A program made the position numbers and the translations under genes. From positions 1-58,701 of the forward strand of contig CAYLRO010000014.1 in assembly GCA_964386635.1 (NCBI GenBank): a DNA stretch of 58,701 nt, in the 5' to 3' direction. Source of the stretch: Sabulitectum sp964386635. GTDB taxonomy: Bacteria; Fermentibacterota; Fermentibacteria; Fermentibacterales; JCC-6. Shown here in pieces: positions 7,484-15,821 of this stretch. Positions within the stretch are counted from its first letter, which is position 1. The number at the start of each line of letters is the position of its first letter. The notes under the pieces are model-generated. The model did not search any database. It was not told where the DNA came from and saw nothing but the letters and a program-made list of their open reading frames with translations.

Positions 7484-8605
7484 TTGAAGACTGTCAAGGA
7501 GCGTCTTGAAAAACTCAAGCTGCTTATTTCCACCAGATCTGTTTCCCGTGCATCCAGCAAATGGGCAACATACAAAACAGAATCAGACCCTGAAACTGCC
7601 ATTGAAAAACTTGATCTCCTGGGGAAGGTTTCATCGCTGACCGGTAAGGTTAATGATGTTATTCTTCACTGTCCCGGAGACATCAGGACAAAAGAAGATG
7701 CCGGCAAGGTGCTTGAAGCACTGGCGAAGAACAAGCTGAGTCCTGTAACTGTTATGGCGGATCTGCACATTCCCAGGAAGAGAGGGGTTCTGAATCACAG
7801 GCTGATGTTCGGAACTTTTACCTCTCCCTATCCGGAGATACGAGTGGCGTCCATCAACCAGGTCATATCAACTTTGCAGCTCATGCGCGAGGTAAAGTGC
7901 CGTCAACTGGGTCTCTGGATTCCGGATGGCATGGATTCTCCCGGTGAGAAAAACACAGTTGAAATGCTGGATTCCATTCTGAAAGGTCTCCGACAGATCG
8001 GAATGAAAATAAGAAAAAGCGAAAGCATGCTTCTTGGATACAGGCCATACGGCCCCTCCTACTGCAACACAGCTGTCCCGGACTGGGGAACTGCAACATG
8101 GCTGTGCAGAGAAACCGTTCAATCGTGCAGGCTGCTGCTTGATACCTCTTCGCTTCTCCCGGGGGAAACCCTGGAATCGGTTACAATTTCTCTTCTTCAT
8201 CAGAAAATGCTGGGCAGAATAACCCTTTCAGACAACAAGCTTGGAATGGGCTCTCTTCCAGCGGGATCTCTTGATGCAGGTGCTCTTTTCAGACTTTTCC
8301 TCAACCTGCTTCTTGCTGAAGAGGCCGGTCTTTGTTCACTGGAGGATCTGAGTATTGAACTGAGATCAGACTCCAGAGTGGGATCTCCCGTTGAAAACCT
8401 GCTGATTGCCGTTGAGAATACCGAGCACGCCCTTGCAAGGGCAGCTCTTGTTGATCTTAAAGAGCTGAAAGCAGCTCAGTCCAAGCCGGACCCGGCAGGT
8501 GCCAACAGAATACTCAGAGACGCATTCGTCACTGATGTAAGACCTGTTGTTGAATCCTGGAGAAAAGACAACAAGCTTCCTGAAGATCCTTTCAAGGAAC
8601 TATAG
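7484..8605 (+). CDS. RhaI-type sugar-isomerase fold protein with a lost metal site
   Basis: This 373-residue protein looks like a xylose-isomerase-type TIM barrel of the Pseudomonas-type L-rhamnose isomerase family: SKWATYKTESDPETAIEKL near the N-terminus, VPDWGTATW (199-207), LLDTSSLLPG (218-227) and SDNKLGMGSL (249-258). Using the P. stutzeri enzyme numbering from memory, an offset of 34 aligns these segments without gaps. Asp254 is kept as Asp220, but Glu219, His257, His281, Asp289 and Asp291 become Gly185, Ser223, Thr247, Met255 and Ser257. Isomerase activity is therefore unlikely. The start is TTG 7484, with CGGAGG upstream. It is the last gene of the rpsF operon. Confidence 0.65.
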   Translation: MKTVKERLEKLKLLISTRSVSRASSKWATYKTESDPETAIEKLDLLGKVSSLTGKVNDVILHCPGDIRTKEDAGKVLEALAKNKLSPVTVMADLHIPRKRGVLNHRLMFGTFTSPYPEIRVASINQVISTLQLMREVKCRQLGLWIPDGMDSPGEKNTVEMLDSILKGLRQIGMKIRKSESMLLGYRPYGPSYCNTAVPDWGTATWLCRETVQSCRLLLDTSSLLPGETLESVTISLLHQKMLGRITLSDNKLGMGSLPAGSLDAGALFRLFLNLLLAEEAGLCSLEDLSIELRSDSRVGSPVENLLIAVENTEHALARAALVDLKELKAAQSKPDPAGANRILRDAFVTDVRPVVESWRKDNKLPEDPFKEL

Positions 8606-8619
8606 TCTGCTGCAGATAT

Positions 8620-8647
8620 GGGGCGGCGGAATGCTGCCCCTTTTTTT
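8620..8647 (+). terminator. Rho-independent terminator of the rpsF-to-isomerase-like operon
   Basis: An 8-bp stem (GGGGCGGC 8620-8627 with GCTGCCCC 8633-8640, one G-T pair) with a five-base loop is followed directly by seven T residues. It lies 15 bases after the stop of the gene ending at 8605. Confidence 0.92.
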
Positions 8648-8712
8648 ACCTTCATGGTTTTCCCTATCTTCAGTCTGCAGGAAACAAGCGTCAAATACAG
8701 AAAGGGGCACCT

Positions 8713-9318
8713 GTGGCAGTAAAACAAGTGTTACGAACAGTATCTGCTTTAATGGTAATTTATTCTGTGTCGTGCAGCTATGACCCGGAACCGGTTGGGT
8801 GTCAGTTCAGACTTGAGTCAACCGGGCTTACAACAGTTGCCGGAATTGATATAAGTCTTCTGGACTCGCTTACTGCTCCGGATAAACAGGAGATTGCTGA
8901 TTCTCTTGATTCCGGTTTCTGCCCGGTTACAATTTCTGTAAACATCTCTGTTGCGAACGGCACAGCAGAAAGTGTTCGTGTCCAGGAGCTTGACTGGATG
9001 AACACAGGAGAAGTGGGAGGGAATAAGGAATATCTCTGTTCAGGAGAACTGCTGTATCCTGTAAGAGTGGATCCCGGGGAAAACCTGAACATACCCGCAG
9101 GCATTTCCTTCAACGCTTCCACCCTCTACGGCGAATACAGCTCAGAGGAAATCATTGATTTTCTCTGGGCAACAGGCGGACCGGGCAGAATCATCAGAGA
9201 CAGCGAACACCTGGGACGACTGTCCCTTGAAGATGCCTTTGTCACGCAGGACACAAGACATGGATTGATTGACGGTGCAGGGCCTTTTACAATCGGGCTT
9301 CTGTGGGTTCAGCCATGA
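8713..9318 (+). CDS. Lipoprotein of unknown function
   Basis: This 201-residue protein has a signal sequence (VLRTVSALMVIYSVSC) whose lipobox ends at Cys21, so it is probably an envelope lipoprotein. The remainder has beta-rich alternation (VTISVNISVANGTAESVRVQEL, then a Gly/Asn-rich stretch) that suggests an immunoglobulin-like or LEA14-like sandwich, but I do not recognise a family. The start is GTG 8713 behind AAAGGGG. It stands alone between the upstream terminator and a convergent small gene whose stop is one base away. Confidence 0.7.
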   Translation: MAVKQVLRTVSALMVIYSVSCSYDPEPVGCQFRLESTGLTTVAGIDISLLDSLTAPDKQEIADSLDSGFCPVTISVNISVANGTAESVRVQELDWMNTGEVGGNKEYLCSGELLYPVRVDPGENLNIPAGISFNASTLYGEYSSEEIIDFLWATGGPGRIIRDSEHLGRLSLEDAFVTQDTRHGLIDGAGPFTIGLLWVQP

Positions 9319-9319
9319 G

Positions 9320-9736
9320 TTATGGATGGCATCGTCTGCAGTAGTTGCAGATTCCTGATGTCCCCCCGACTCCCCACCTGAACCAGGCATCCTCCATCTC
9401 AGCAGAGAGCATTGAAGTATCAAGCTCCAGAAAACCGCAATGGCCTACCAGAGTCACCACTGCAGGAAATCCGCCGAAACTTCCTGCCAGTTGTGCAATC
9501 TCAGAATATCCGGAAGCATTAACGGTTATCATGTAAAGTTTTATATCAGTTTCCAGGGGAATGGAACTTTCCTCAATTCCTTCAATTATCAGTTCAGCCA
9601 TCTGCTGATCTGCCTCTGCATCATCGGAACAGATAAGAAGGAAACCAAAATCAAAAGGGCTGGCAATCGCATCAAGATCTGTAAAACCGTCAATTGAAAC
9701 AAACTGGTTCAGCGAGAGTACAATGAGAAGCAGCAT
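9320..9736 (-). CDS. Small secreted protein with a C-terminal cysteine cluster, unknown function
   Basis: This 138-residue product starts with a short hydrophobic signal (MLLLIVLSLNQFVSIDG), followed by an acidic globular region. It ends in ICNYCRRCHP, a CxxCxxC cluster, plus one Cys in GHCGF. A good ribosome site (AAAGGGGG) precedes the ATG at 9736. Its stop abuts that of the lipoprotein gene on the other strand. I recognise no family. Confidence 0.55.
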   Translation of the reverse strand: MLLLIVLSLNQFVSIDGFTDLDAIASPFDFGFLLICSDDAEADQQMAELIIEGIEESSIPLETDIKLYMITVNASGYSEIAQLAGSFGGFPAVVTLVGHCGFLELDTSMLSAEMEDAWFRWGVGGTSGICNYCRRCHP

Positions 9737-9773
9737 CAGGAACCGACCCCCTTTCAGAGGATTATTGTGAAAA

Positions 9774-9803
9774 TGAACAAAACCGGTAATCCAGTAGTAT
9801 AAT
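9774..9803 (+). promoter_or_regulatory. Promoter candidate for the CotH module
   Basis: A perfect TATAAT lies at 9798-9803, with a weak TGAACA at 9774-9779 (18-bp spacing). If this -10 box is used, transcription would begin at or next to the ATG at 9811, giving an almost leaderless message. Confidence 0.45.
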
Positions 9804-9810
9804 AGGAATT

Positions 9811-12264
9811 ATGATATATATATTTTTGTCTATTCTATTTGGTAACCTGACCGGTTATTCAGTAACTGCAGACCAGGGTGACCTGGATTATCTCTATGAG
9901 AATTTCCTGGAGGAGCTGGAAATTCCAGCGGTTCTTCATCTTGATACCCTGGATATTCAGTGCACTCTTGCCTTCAGAGGCGGAACCAGTCTCTGGTGCA
10001 TCAAGAAGAGCTGGCATATCAGGCTGGATGATGAAACCCTCTTCCCCTGGGGCAATCACATTCTTCTTAATGCTCAGTTCAGAGACCCCTCCCTCATGAG
10101 AAATACCCTGGGGCTTATGATGACCAGGGAGCTTGGTTTCCCGGCCCCGGAAACTGAATTCGTTACCCTTGAAATCAACGGTTCCAATATGGGGGTTTTT
10201 GAAAGAGTTGAACGGGTTGACCGATTCTTCTATGAAAGAAACGGCACAGGTTTCGGTCCTCTCTTCAAAAACACCGACGTAATGGGCCGGCTGGCGTGTC
10301 AGTATGCCGATACTTCAAGCCTTGCTGGCATTGAACCGAAAGTAGACAGTCAGCCCTACTCCCTGCTTCTGCTCAGACTGATTGAAAATTGTTTCACAGA
10401 TGATGTTACTTCTTTTGATACAGAGGAAGTTCTTGCTCTTTTTGCTGTAAACTCTGCTATCTCAGACCATGATGGTCTGATAAAAAATGTTTACTATCAT
10501 CTCTATCAGGACTGCTGGCACATTTACCCCTGGGATCGAGATGCAACTTTCGGCAACTCATGGGAAGGGGATTACGACTCCACCTGGGTGGAAAAGCACA
10601 GCCTGAATGACATTGGATATTTCGGTGGAGCCAGGGGTTTTCTTCAAGACTCTTACAACACAATTGTTTTCAACGGCTATCTTGCAGATTGCTCAGTACT
10701 TATGCAGAACAGATTCCCGGATGTTGTGGATTCTCTCAGGCTTGAGATAAGAATGTCCCTGGAATCAGATCCGTATTATGAGTATTCTGTTGAACAGTTC
10801 GACTCTCTCTGTCTGATCCTCGCTGAAGACATCGCCCTTCGGGGGGAATACCTTGAAACCGTTGCCCTTGCAAATCCTGTTCCTGCCATAACAAACATTG
10901 AGATATCAGACTGTCTTTCAATGGAGGAGGAGCTGGAAGTAACGGTTGAACTGGGTTCAGATGACGCAGACGGCGTGGTCATGCTGGTCTCCTTCAATGG
11001 AGAAAAGGAGATCTGGATACACATGGAGCAGGATATCAGAGCAGACAGGTGGAAGAAAGAAATCGATGTTCCTACAGGAACCTACTCTGTGAATATGGTG
11101 TTTGGACCATGGACCTATCCCGTCTCCCTCCCGATATTTTATCCTTCCTGGGGAATGAGAGGCTTTCAAAACAGGCCTTCCCCTTCTCCTGCAGCAAGGA
11201 TTGCCCTTGCAGAGCTTGTCCCTGAACTGCTTACTCCGGAACCTCCACTCTGGTGCGGAGAAAACCTGTGGGTTCTGCCTGTTGTAAACTCCGCTTCTTT
11301 CGCTCAGGACATCAGTTTCTGCAGCTTTTATCTGGGAGACCCCTGCGGCAGTGTTTTTCTCCATGATTCAGTTCTTGTTCAGCCAGGCGAAACATTCTAT
11401 CTCACGAACAATTCTCCTGAAGCCTCCAGACTGTTTTCCGGGAATATTTATGGAGACGCAGGGTGCTCTTACCCTACAGGCACTGTTCTTCAGCTGAATG
11501 ACCCTTCATGGCACCGTCTCTACACCTGGGACACAGGAAACGGAGACTCCATTCCTGCTTTTTTCCCTCCTGTAATTCCCTGTGAAATATCCATGGGTGA
11601 CGGTCCGGACTGGATAGAATTTTACAATCCCGGGCCTGGAGATGCTGACCTGTCAGGATGGTATCTCATGGATTCAGACCGGAACACTTCTCTCTTCCCT
11701 GAAAATACATGGCTGGCGCCGGAACAGCTCCTTGTTGTCTGGCAGGAACCTCCCTCCCGGTCAGGAGGGCTTCTTCTGGATTTCTCTCTTAACTCAACAG
11801 AAGACTCTCTTAATCTTTTCAACAGTACCGGGTCACCTGTATTCAAAATGGGATGGGATTCCTCATGGCCTTCCGGCGAGACCGGAATCATTTATCTGGA
11901 AACCCCTGTGAGCTCTATCAATACTCCTTACAGCTGGATCCAGGAGCTTCCTCCAGGCACCCCCGGTGAAGCCAACCCGGGCTGGGAAGGCATCTTTGGT
12001 CAAACCAGTCTGCAGCTGATCTCCGAAAACCCGTGCAGCGGAAAGTTCACCATTGCCTACCAGTGCACATCTCAACCGCAGGAGGCGATCATTTACGACA
12101 TGGCTGGAAGAATGATCTCGCGGCTTGAATTACCAGGAAACCTGTCAGGAACGCTTAATGCGGATTTTACCGGCAGGCTGCCGTCCGGGATATATATTGT
12201 TTACCTTAGATCTTCGACTGGTTCGGACTCTGTCCGACTGACAGTTCTTACAGAGGAGAAATAG
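9811..12264 (+). CDS. Secreted CotH-kinase-family protein with lamin-tail-like and sorting domains (first copy)
   Basis: This 817-residue protein has a short signal (about 1-20), then a CotH kinase-like domain (about 20-350). The latter shows FRGG...KKSW (Lys65, Lys66), GVFERVERVDRFF (128-140), HDGLIKNVYYH (220-230) and the metal-binding WDRDATFGNS (241-250). A beta region follows, then a lamin-tail-like stretch (DWIEFYNPG...LSGWYLMDSD, about 600-630), and a type IX-like tail ending YIVYLRSSTGSDSVRLTVL. CotH proteins are atypical protein kinases of spore coats; in this diderm the substrate is unknown. It is paired with a paralogue of equal length, with 24 bases between them. Confidence 0.85.
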   Translation: MIYIFLSILFGNLTGYSVTADQGDLDYLYENFLEELEIPAVLHLDTLDIQCTLAFRGGTSLWCIKKSWHIRLDDETLFPWGNHILLNAQFRDPSLMRNTLGLMMTRELGFPAPETEFVTLEINGSNMGVFERVERVDRFFYERNGTGFGPLFKNTDVMGRLACQYADTSSLAGIEPKVDSQPYSLLLLRLIENCFTDDVTSFDTEEVLALFAVNSAISDHDGLIKNVYYHLYQDCWHIYPWDRDATFGNSWEGDYDSTWVEKHSLNDIGYFGGARGFLQDSYNTIVFNGYLADCSVLMQNRFPDVVDSLRLEIRMSLESDPYYEYSVEQFDSLCLILAEDIALRGEYLETVALANPVPAITNIEISDCLSMEEELEVTVELGSDDADGVVMLVSFNGEKEIWIHMEQDIRADRWKKEIDVPTGTYSVNMVFGPWTYPVSLPIFYPSWGMRGFQNRPSPSPAARIALAELVPELLTPEPPLWCGENLWVLPVVNSASFAQDISFCSFYLGDPCGSVFLHDSVLVQPGETFYLTNNSPEASRLFSGNIYGDAGCSYPTGTVLQLNDPSWHRLYTWDTGNGDSIPAFFPPVIPCEISMGDGPDWIEFYNPGPGDADLSGWYLMDSDRNTSLFPENTWLAPEQLLVVWQEPPSRSGGLLLDFSLNSTEDSLNLFNSTGSPVFKMGWDSSWPSGETGIIYLETPVSSINTPYSWIQELPPGTPGEANPGWEGIFGQTSLQLISENPCSGKFTIAYQCTSQPQEAIIYDMAGRMISRLELPGNLSGTLNADFTGRLPSGIYIVYLRSSTGSDSVRLTVLTEEK
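11251..11283 (+). repeat. 33-bp identical segment shared by the two CotH genes (copy 1)
   Basis: The 33 bases starting TGGTGCGGAG and ending CTGCCTGTT recur exactly at 13723-13755, encoding WCGENLWVLPV in both paralogues. The flanking sequence differs at many positions, so complete identity at synonymous sites stands out. Confidence 0.85.
12193..12258 (+). repeat. 66-bp identical 3' segment of the CotH genes (copy 1)
   Basis: The last 66 coding bases before the stop are identical to 14674-14739. They encode the end of the sorting tail. The segment contains a perfect inverted repeat, TCGGAC-TCT-GTCCGA. Confidence 0.9.
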
Positions 12265-12288
12265 TAGGGTATTAATGGTGAAGAAGTA

Positions 12289-14742
12289 ATGATTTCTGCC
12301 GTATTACTGATTTTTCAAATATCTTTACCTCACTATTCTGTAACAGTTGATCCTGATCAGCTGGAGTATCTCTATCAGCATTTTCATGATGAGCTGGAGA
12401 TCCCTGCCACTGTCTGCTGTGATACATCCCTTTTCGGATGCACTATTGCTTTCAGAGGGGGAGCCAGTCTCTACCTTGAAAAGAAAAGCTGGCACATAAC
12501 ACTTGATAAAGGCGCATCTTTCTCTTTTGGAGACCATCTTCTGCTGAATGCTCAGTATCTGGACCCTTCCATGATGAGAAATACCCTGGGACATCTGCTC
12601 ACAAGAGAGCTTGGCTATCCTGCCCCTGAAACTGAATTTGTAACCCTTTCCATCAACGGTGAAAATATGGGTGTTTATGAGAGAGTTGAAAGAATCGACA
12701 GGCTGTTTTTTCAAAGGAACGGTTTTGATTTCGGACCTCTGTTTAAAAGCATCTGTCCACTGGGAAGGCTTGTTTGTCACTACTCTGACAGATCAGGAAC
12801 CTACAGTTTCGAGCCAAAGGCAGACAGCGAACCCTACAGAGATCAGCTGCTTGCTCTTATTGAGGACTGCTTCCGGGGGGATGTGTCCTCTCTGGCAACT
12901 GAGGAGTTCATAGCGCTGTTCGCGGTAAAAACCGCCACAGCTAACAGAGATGCGGTTATTAAGAACTTCTATCTTCATCTCTGGGACGACCGTTGGCATA
13001 TTTACCCCTGGGACTGTGATGCTTCTCTGGGGAATTCACCGGGAGAGTACATTCCTGGGTGGACTACAAAATACAATCTTGATGATATCTCCTGCTTTGG
13101 CGCAACAAGAGCTCTTCTGGAATCACAGGATAATGTTGTTCTGTTCAACTCCATGCTGGAAGCTTCAGCAGAAATAATGGCGAACAGATATCCGGAGATT
13201 ATAGACTCCATCCGAATGGAAATCCGCACTGATCTTTCACAGGACCCCTATGTTAACTGCACTTCTGCCCGGTTCGACTCAATCTGTGCGGTTCTTTCAT
13301 CTGACGTTGCCGAACGAGCCGAATTCCTCTCTCAGGTTTATCTTGCAGATCCATCCCCTGAAATAGTGAGTTATGAAGTGTCTCCATGTCTGGAATTGGA
13401 AACTCCTCTGGAAGTATCAGTTGAGCTTCAGGGTGGAGACCCGGACGGAGTGGTTTTTCTCATTTCCGTGGACGGAGCAGACGAAGAAGCTTTCGTTATT
13501 CCTGAACAGCAGGAAGACACCTACAGTTTTACCTGGGATGTTCCTCCTGGGACTTACAGCGTAAGAATTGCGTTCGGTCCGCGAATCAAACCCTGCATTT
13601 TTCCTGTTTTTTACCCGTCATGGTCCTTCAAGGATTGCGAGGAAAGACCTGTCCCTGCTCCAGGAGCAAGAGTTTCTCTGGCCCCTCTTTATCCTCATCA
13701 GCTTCAACCGGATTCTCCAGTGTGGTGCGGAGAAAACCTGTGGGTTCTGCCTGTTACCAGCACCTCTGATGTTAACATGGATCTCAGCTTGTGCTGTTTC
13801 ACAATAGGATGCCCTTCAGGAACAATCTTTTTCCCTGAGTCTGTTCTTGTTGAACCGGGAGAAACATTCCATCTTACCAACAATTCATCTCTTGCAGATA
13901 ATTTTTACTCAGGAAAAATATATGGAGACGCAGGAAATCCTTTTCCGTCAGGGACCCAACTGGTGCTTAATGATCCGTCCTGGCACGAGATGATGCACTG
14001 GGGAATTCTTGATGGAGACAGTCTGCCTTCAGATACCAGGGGCATTGTTCCCTGTGAAATCTGCCGGGGATGTCAGGAAGACTGGATTGAACTCTACAAC
14101 TCTGGAGACTCTCCTGAAGACCTATCCGGCTGGTACTTCACCGATTCCAACTCAAACACTTCCATTGTTCCTGAAAAAACCATTCTGGACCCTGGAGAGA
14201 TTATTCTATTCCGTGAGGAATCCCTCCAGGGCATGGAGGGGGGGACCTGCCAGACACACCCTCTGGAATTTGCCCTGGACAGAGAATCTGATGTTCTATC
14301 GCTGTTCAGCAATCTGGGCCATAAGGAATTTTCTGTTTCATGGAATGACGACTGGCCTGTCTCGGAGATTATTTATCTCAGGTATCCTGTAAGCCCCTTC
14401 TCCTCTCCGCACAGCTGGCTGTCTGCCCAGCCACCGGGCACACCTGGTGAGCCCAACCCTGGATGGGAGGGGTTATTCTATTCCACCAGTCTTCAGCTTC
14501 TCTCTGAAAATCCCTCCAGCGGTGCTTTCAGCATTGCATATCAGTGTTCCACTGAACCGCTTGAAGCCCTTTTGTTCAGCATCACTGGAAGAATGATTGC
14601 CAGGCTTGCTCTTCAGGGGACTCTTTCAGGAACTGTTAATGCAGATTTTTCCGGCAGGCTTCCTTCTGGTGTTTATATTGTTTACCTTAGATCTTCGACT
14701 GGTTCGGACTCTGTCCGACTGACAGTTCTTACAGAGGAGTAG
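12289..14742 (+). CDS. Secreted CotH-kinase-family protein with lamin-tail-like and sorting domains (second copy)
   Basis: This is an 817-residue paralogue of the preceding gene with the same architecture: signal (about 1-20), CotH domain with FRGG...KKSW, GVYERVERIDRLFF, NRDAVIKNFYLH and WDCDASLGNS, a beta region, a lamin-tail-like stretch (DWIELYNSG...LSGWYFTDSN) and a type IX-like tail. All the catalytic-looking residues are kept in both copies, so both may be active. The 3' 66 bases and a 33-base internal stretch are identical between copies, unlike the rest. The porin gene begins two bases after its stop, suggesting one transcript. Confidence 0.85.
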   Translation: MISAVLLIFQISLPHYSVTVDPDQLEYLYQHFHDELEIPATVCCDTSLFGCTIAFRGGASLYLEKKSWHITLDKGASFSFGDHLLLNAQYLDPSMMRNTLGHLLTRELGYPAPETEFVTLSINGENMGVYERVERIDRLFFQRNGFDFGPLFKSICPLGRLVCHYSDRSGTYSFEPKADSEPYRDQLLALIEDCFRGDVSSLATEEFIALFAVKTATANRDAVIKNFYLHLWDDRWHIYPWDCDASLGNSPGEYIPGWTTKYNLDDISCFGATRALLESQDNVVLFNSMLEASAEIMANRYPEIIDSIRMEIRTDLSQDPYVNCTSARFDSICAVLSSDVAERAEFLSQVYLADPSPEIVSYEVSPCLELETPLEVSVELQGGDPDGVVFLISVDGADEEAFVIPEQQEDTYSFTWDVPPGTYSVRIAFGPRIKPCIFPVFYPSWSFKDCEERPVPAPGARVSLAPLYPHQLQPDSPVWCGENLWVLPVTSTSDVNMDLSLCCFTIGCPSGTIFFPESVLVEPGETFHLTNNSSLADNFYSGKIYGDAGNPFPSGTQLVLNDPSWHEMMHWGILDGDSLPSDTRGIVPCEICRGCQEDWIELYNSGDSPEDLSGWYFTDSNSNTSIVPEKTILDPGEIILFREESLQGMEGGTCQTHPLEFALDRESDVLSLFSNLGHKEFSVSWNDDWPVSEIIYLRYPVSPFSSPHSWLSAQPPGTPGEPNPGWEGLFYSTSLQLLSENPSSGAFSIAYQCSTEPLEALLFSITGRMIARLALQGTLSGTVNADFSGRLPSGVYIVYLRSSTGSDSVRLTVLTEE
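13723..13755 (+). repeat. 33-bp identical segment shared by the two CotH genes (copy 2)
   Basis: Exact copy of 11251-11283, located at the equivalent position of the second CotH gene. Confidence 0.85.
14674..14739 (+). repeat. 66-bp identical 3' segment of the CotH genes (copy 2)
   Basis: Exact copy of 12193-12258, covering the last codons of the second CotH gene up to its stop. It suggests recent gene conversion or strong constraint on the nucleotide sequence. Confidence 0.9.
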
Positions 14743-14744
14743 AG

Positions 14745-15821
14745 ATGAAGAGAATGATAATTGCAGCAGCTCTGTGTTTAACTCTAACAGCATCAGGAGC
14801 TGTTGATGTTGAAAATCCCATTTGCGACCAGTTCAGGCTCCAGGGTTATCTGGATCTGAGATACACCGAGTTCGGCGATTACAACACCGTTCCCTCAAGA
14901 GAATTTTCCATTGTAAGATCCGGTCTGGAAGCATCTGCATCTCTTACAGGAAATCTTAATGCTGAGTTGAAAGTGGAATTCAGGCCGGACGAGCTTTTTC
15001 TGAAGAATGCCCTGGTGGAATGGAGCCCTTTTCCCTTCGCATGTGGAAGAGCAGGACAGTTCAGAAGGGAAACCCTTCTTGGTGGAAATCTCAGCACATG
15101 GGACCTGCCGCTTTTCGAAAGACCACTGGTCTATGAACTTCGTGAAGAACTCACTTATGGAGGCAGGGACATAGGAATGGACGTGGAAGTTGAGTTTCCT
15201 CTTGGAAACTCTATTGAGCTTCAGGGCACTGCCGGTGTCTTCAACGGCGACGAGCGCGGTGTAGACAGAGAAGACAATGAACTTCTCTACTCTTTCAGGG
15301 GATCTGCAGAGATCATTCCGGCAGGAGTAGTCATAGGAGGTTCCGCTGTTGCTCACAGACAGGGCCAGGCGGATCAGGCAGAAATTGAAGGGTACATTTC
15401 CAGTGACAGACTTTTTGCCTTCTCCGGGGACATTTCCTTTGAGCACTCCTTCAGTAACTGGTACAGTCTTGATCTCTTTGCAGAATATTCCACCGGCGAC
15501 AACTGGACATGGTGTGACCCGATTGCAGGGGAGGAGCCGCCTCAGTTCAATGGAATGTGGGGTGCTCTCTCTTTGAATTATAACCCCTGGAACATCCCTT
15601 CCATTCACAGAATTTCCCTTAGTGCCGGATATGACAGAATAGAGGAAAACGCGGATTACAGCAACCTGTATCATGAAAAGCTTTCTCTTATTGCCGCTGT
15701 TTACCCCATAAAGAACATACGCTTCAGATTTGGCGGTGTAAGAAATTCTGTTGAGGATTTCTCTTCAGCAGAAGTTCAGAAGTACACTGATATTATCGCT
15801 GAAGCGGGATTCAGATTCTGA
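14745..15821 (+). CDS. Outer-membrane beta-barrel protein, phosphate-selective-porin-like
   Basis: This 358-residue protein has a cleavable signal (MKRMIIAAALCLTLTASGA). Alternating amphipathic strands run throughout, with FRLQGYLDLRYTEF at the start and the terminal strand IIAEAGFRF ending in Phe, the usual signal for barrel insertion. The pattern fits the porin O/P family; the assignment is by style, not by a decisive motif. It lies between CotH and VTC genes, with a two-base gap upstream and a TGATG overlap with the VTC gene downstream, so a role in moving phosphate or polyphosphate across the outer membrane is possible but unproven. Confidence 0.7.
   Translation: MKRMIIAAALCLTLTASGAVDVENPICDQFRLQGYLDLRYTEFGDYNTVPSREFSIVRSGLEASASLTGNLNAELKVEFRPDELFLKNALVEWSPFPFACGRAGQFRRETLLGGNLSTWDLPLFERPLVYELREELTYGGRDIGMDVEVEFPLGNSIELQGTAGVFNGDERGVDREDNELLYSFRGSAEIIPAGVVIGGSAVAHRQGQADQAEIEGYISSDRLFAFSGDISFEHSFSNWYSLDLFAEYSTGDNWTWCDPIAGEEPPQFNGMWGALSLNYNPWNIPSIHRISLSAGYDRIEENADYSNLYHEKLSLIAAVYPIKNIRFRFGGVRNSVEDFSSAEVQKYTDIIAEAGFRF

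Noticed and set aside
8713..9736. Lipoprotein and small secreted gene as a toxin-antitoxin pair
   Set aside because: The genes are convergent, both products carry export signals, and neither resembles a known toxin or antitoxin.
14895..15674. 259-codon open frame opposite the porin gene
   Set aside because: The plus-strand frame has a signal peptide, beta-strand pattern and terminal Phe, and is tightly linked to its neighbours. The antisense frame has none of these.
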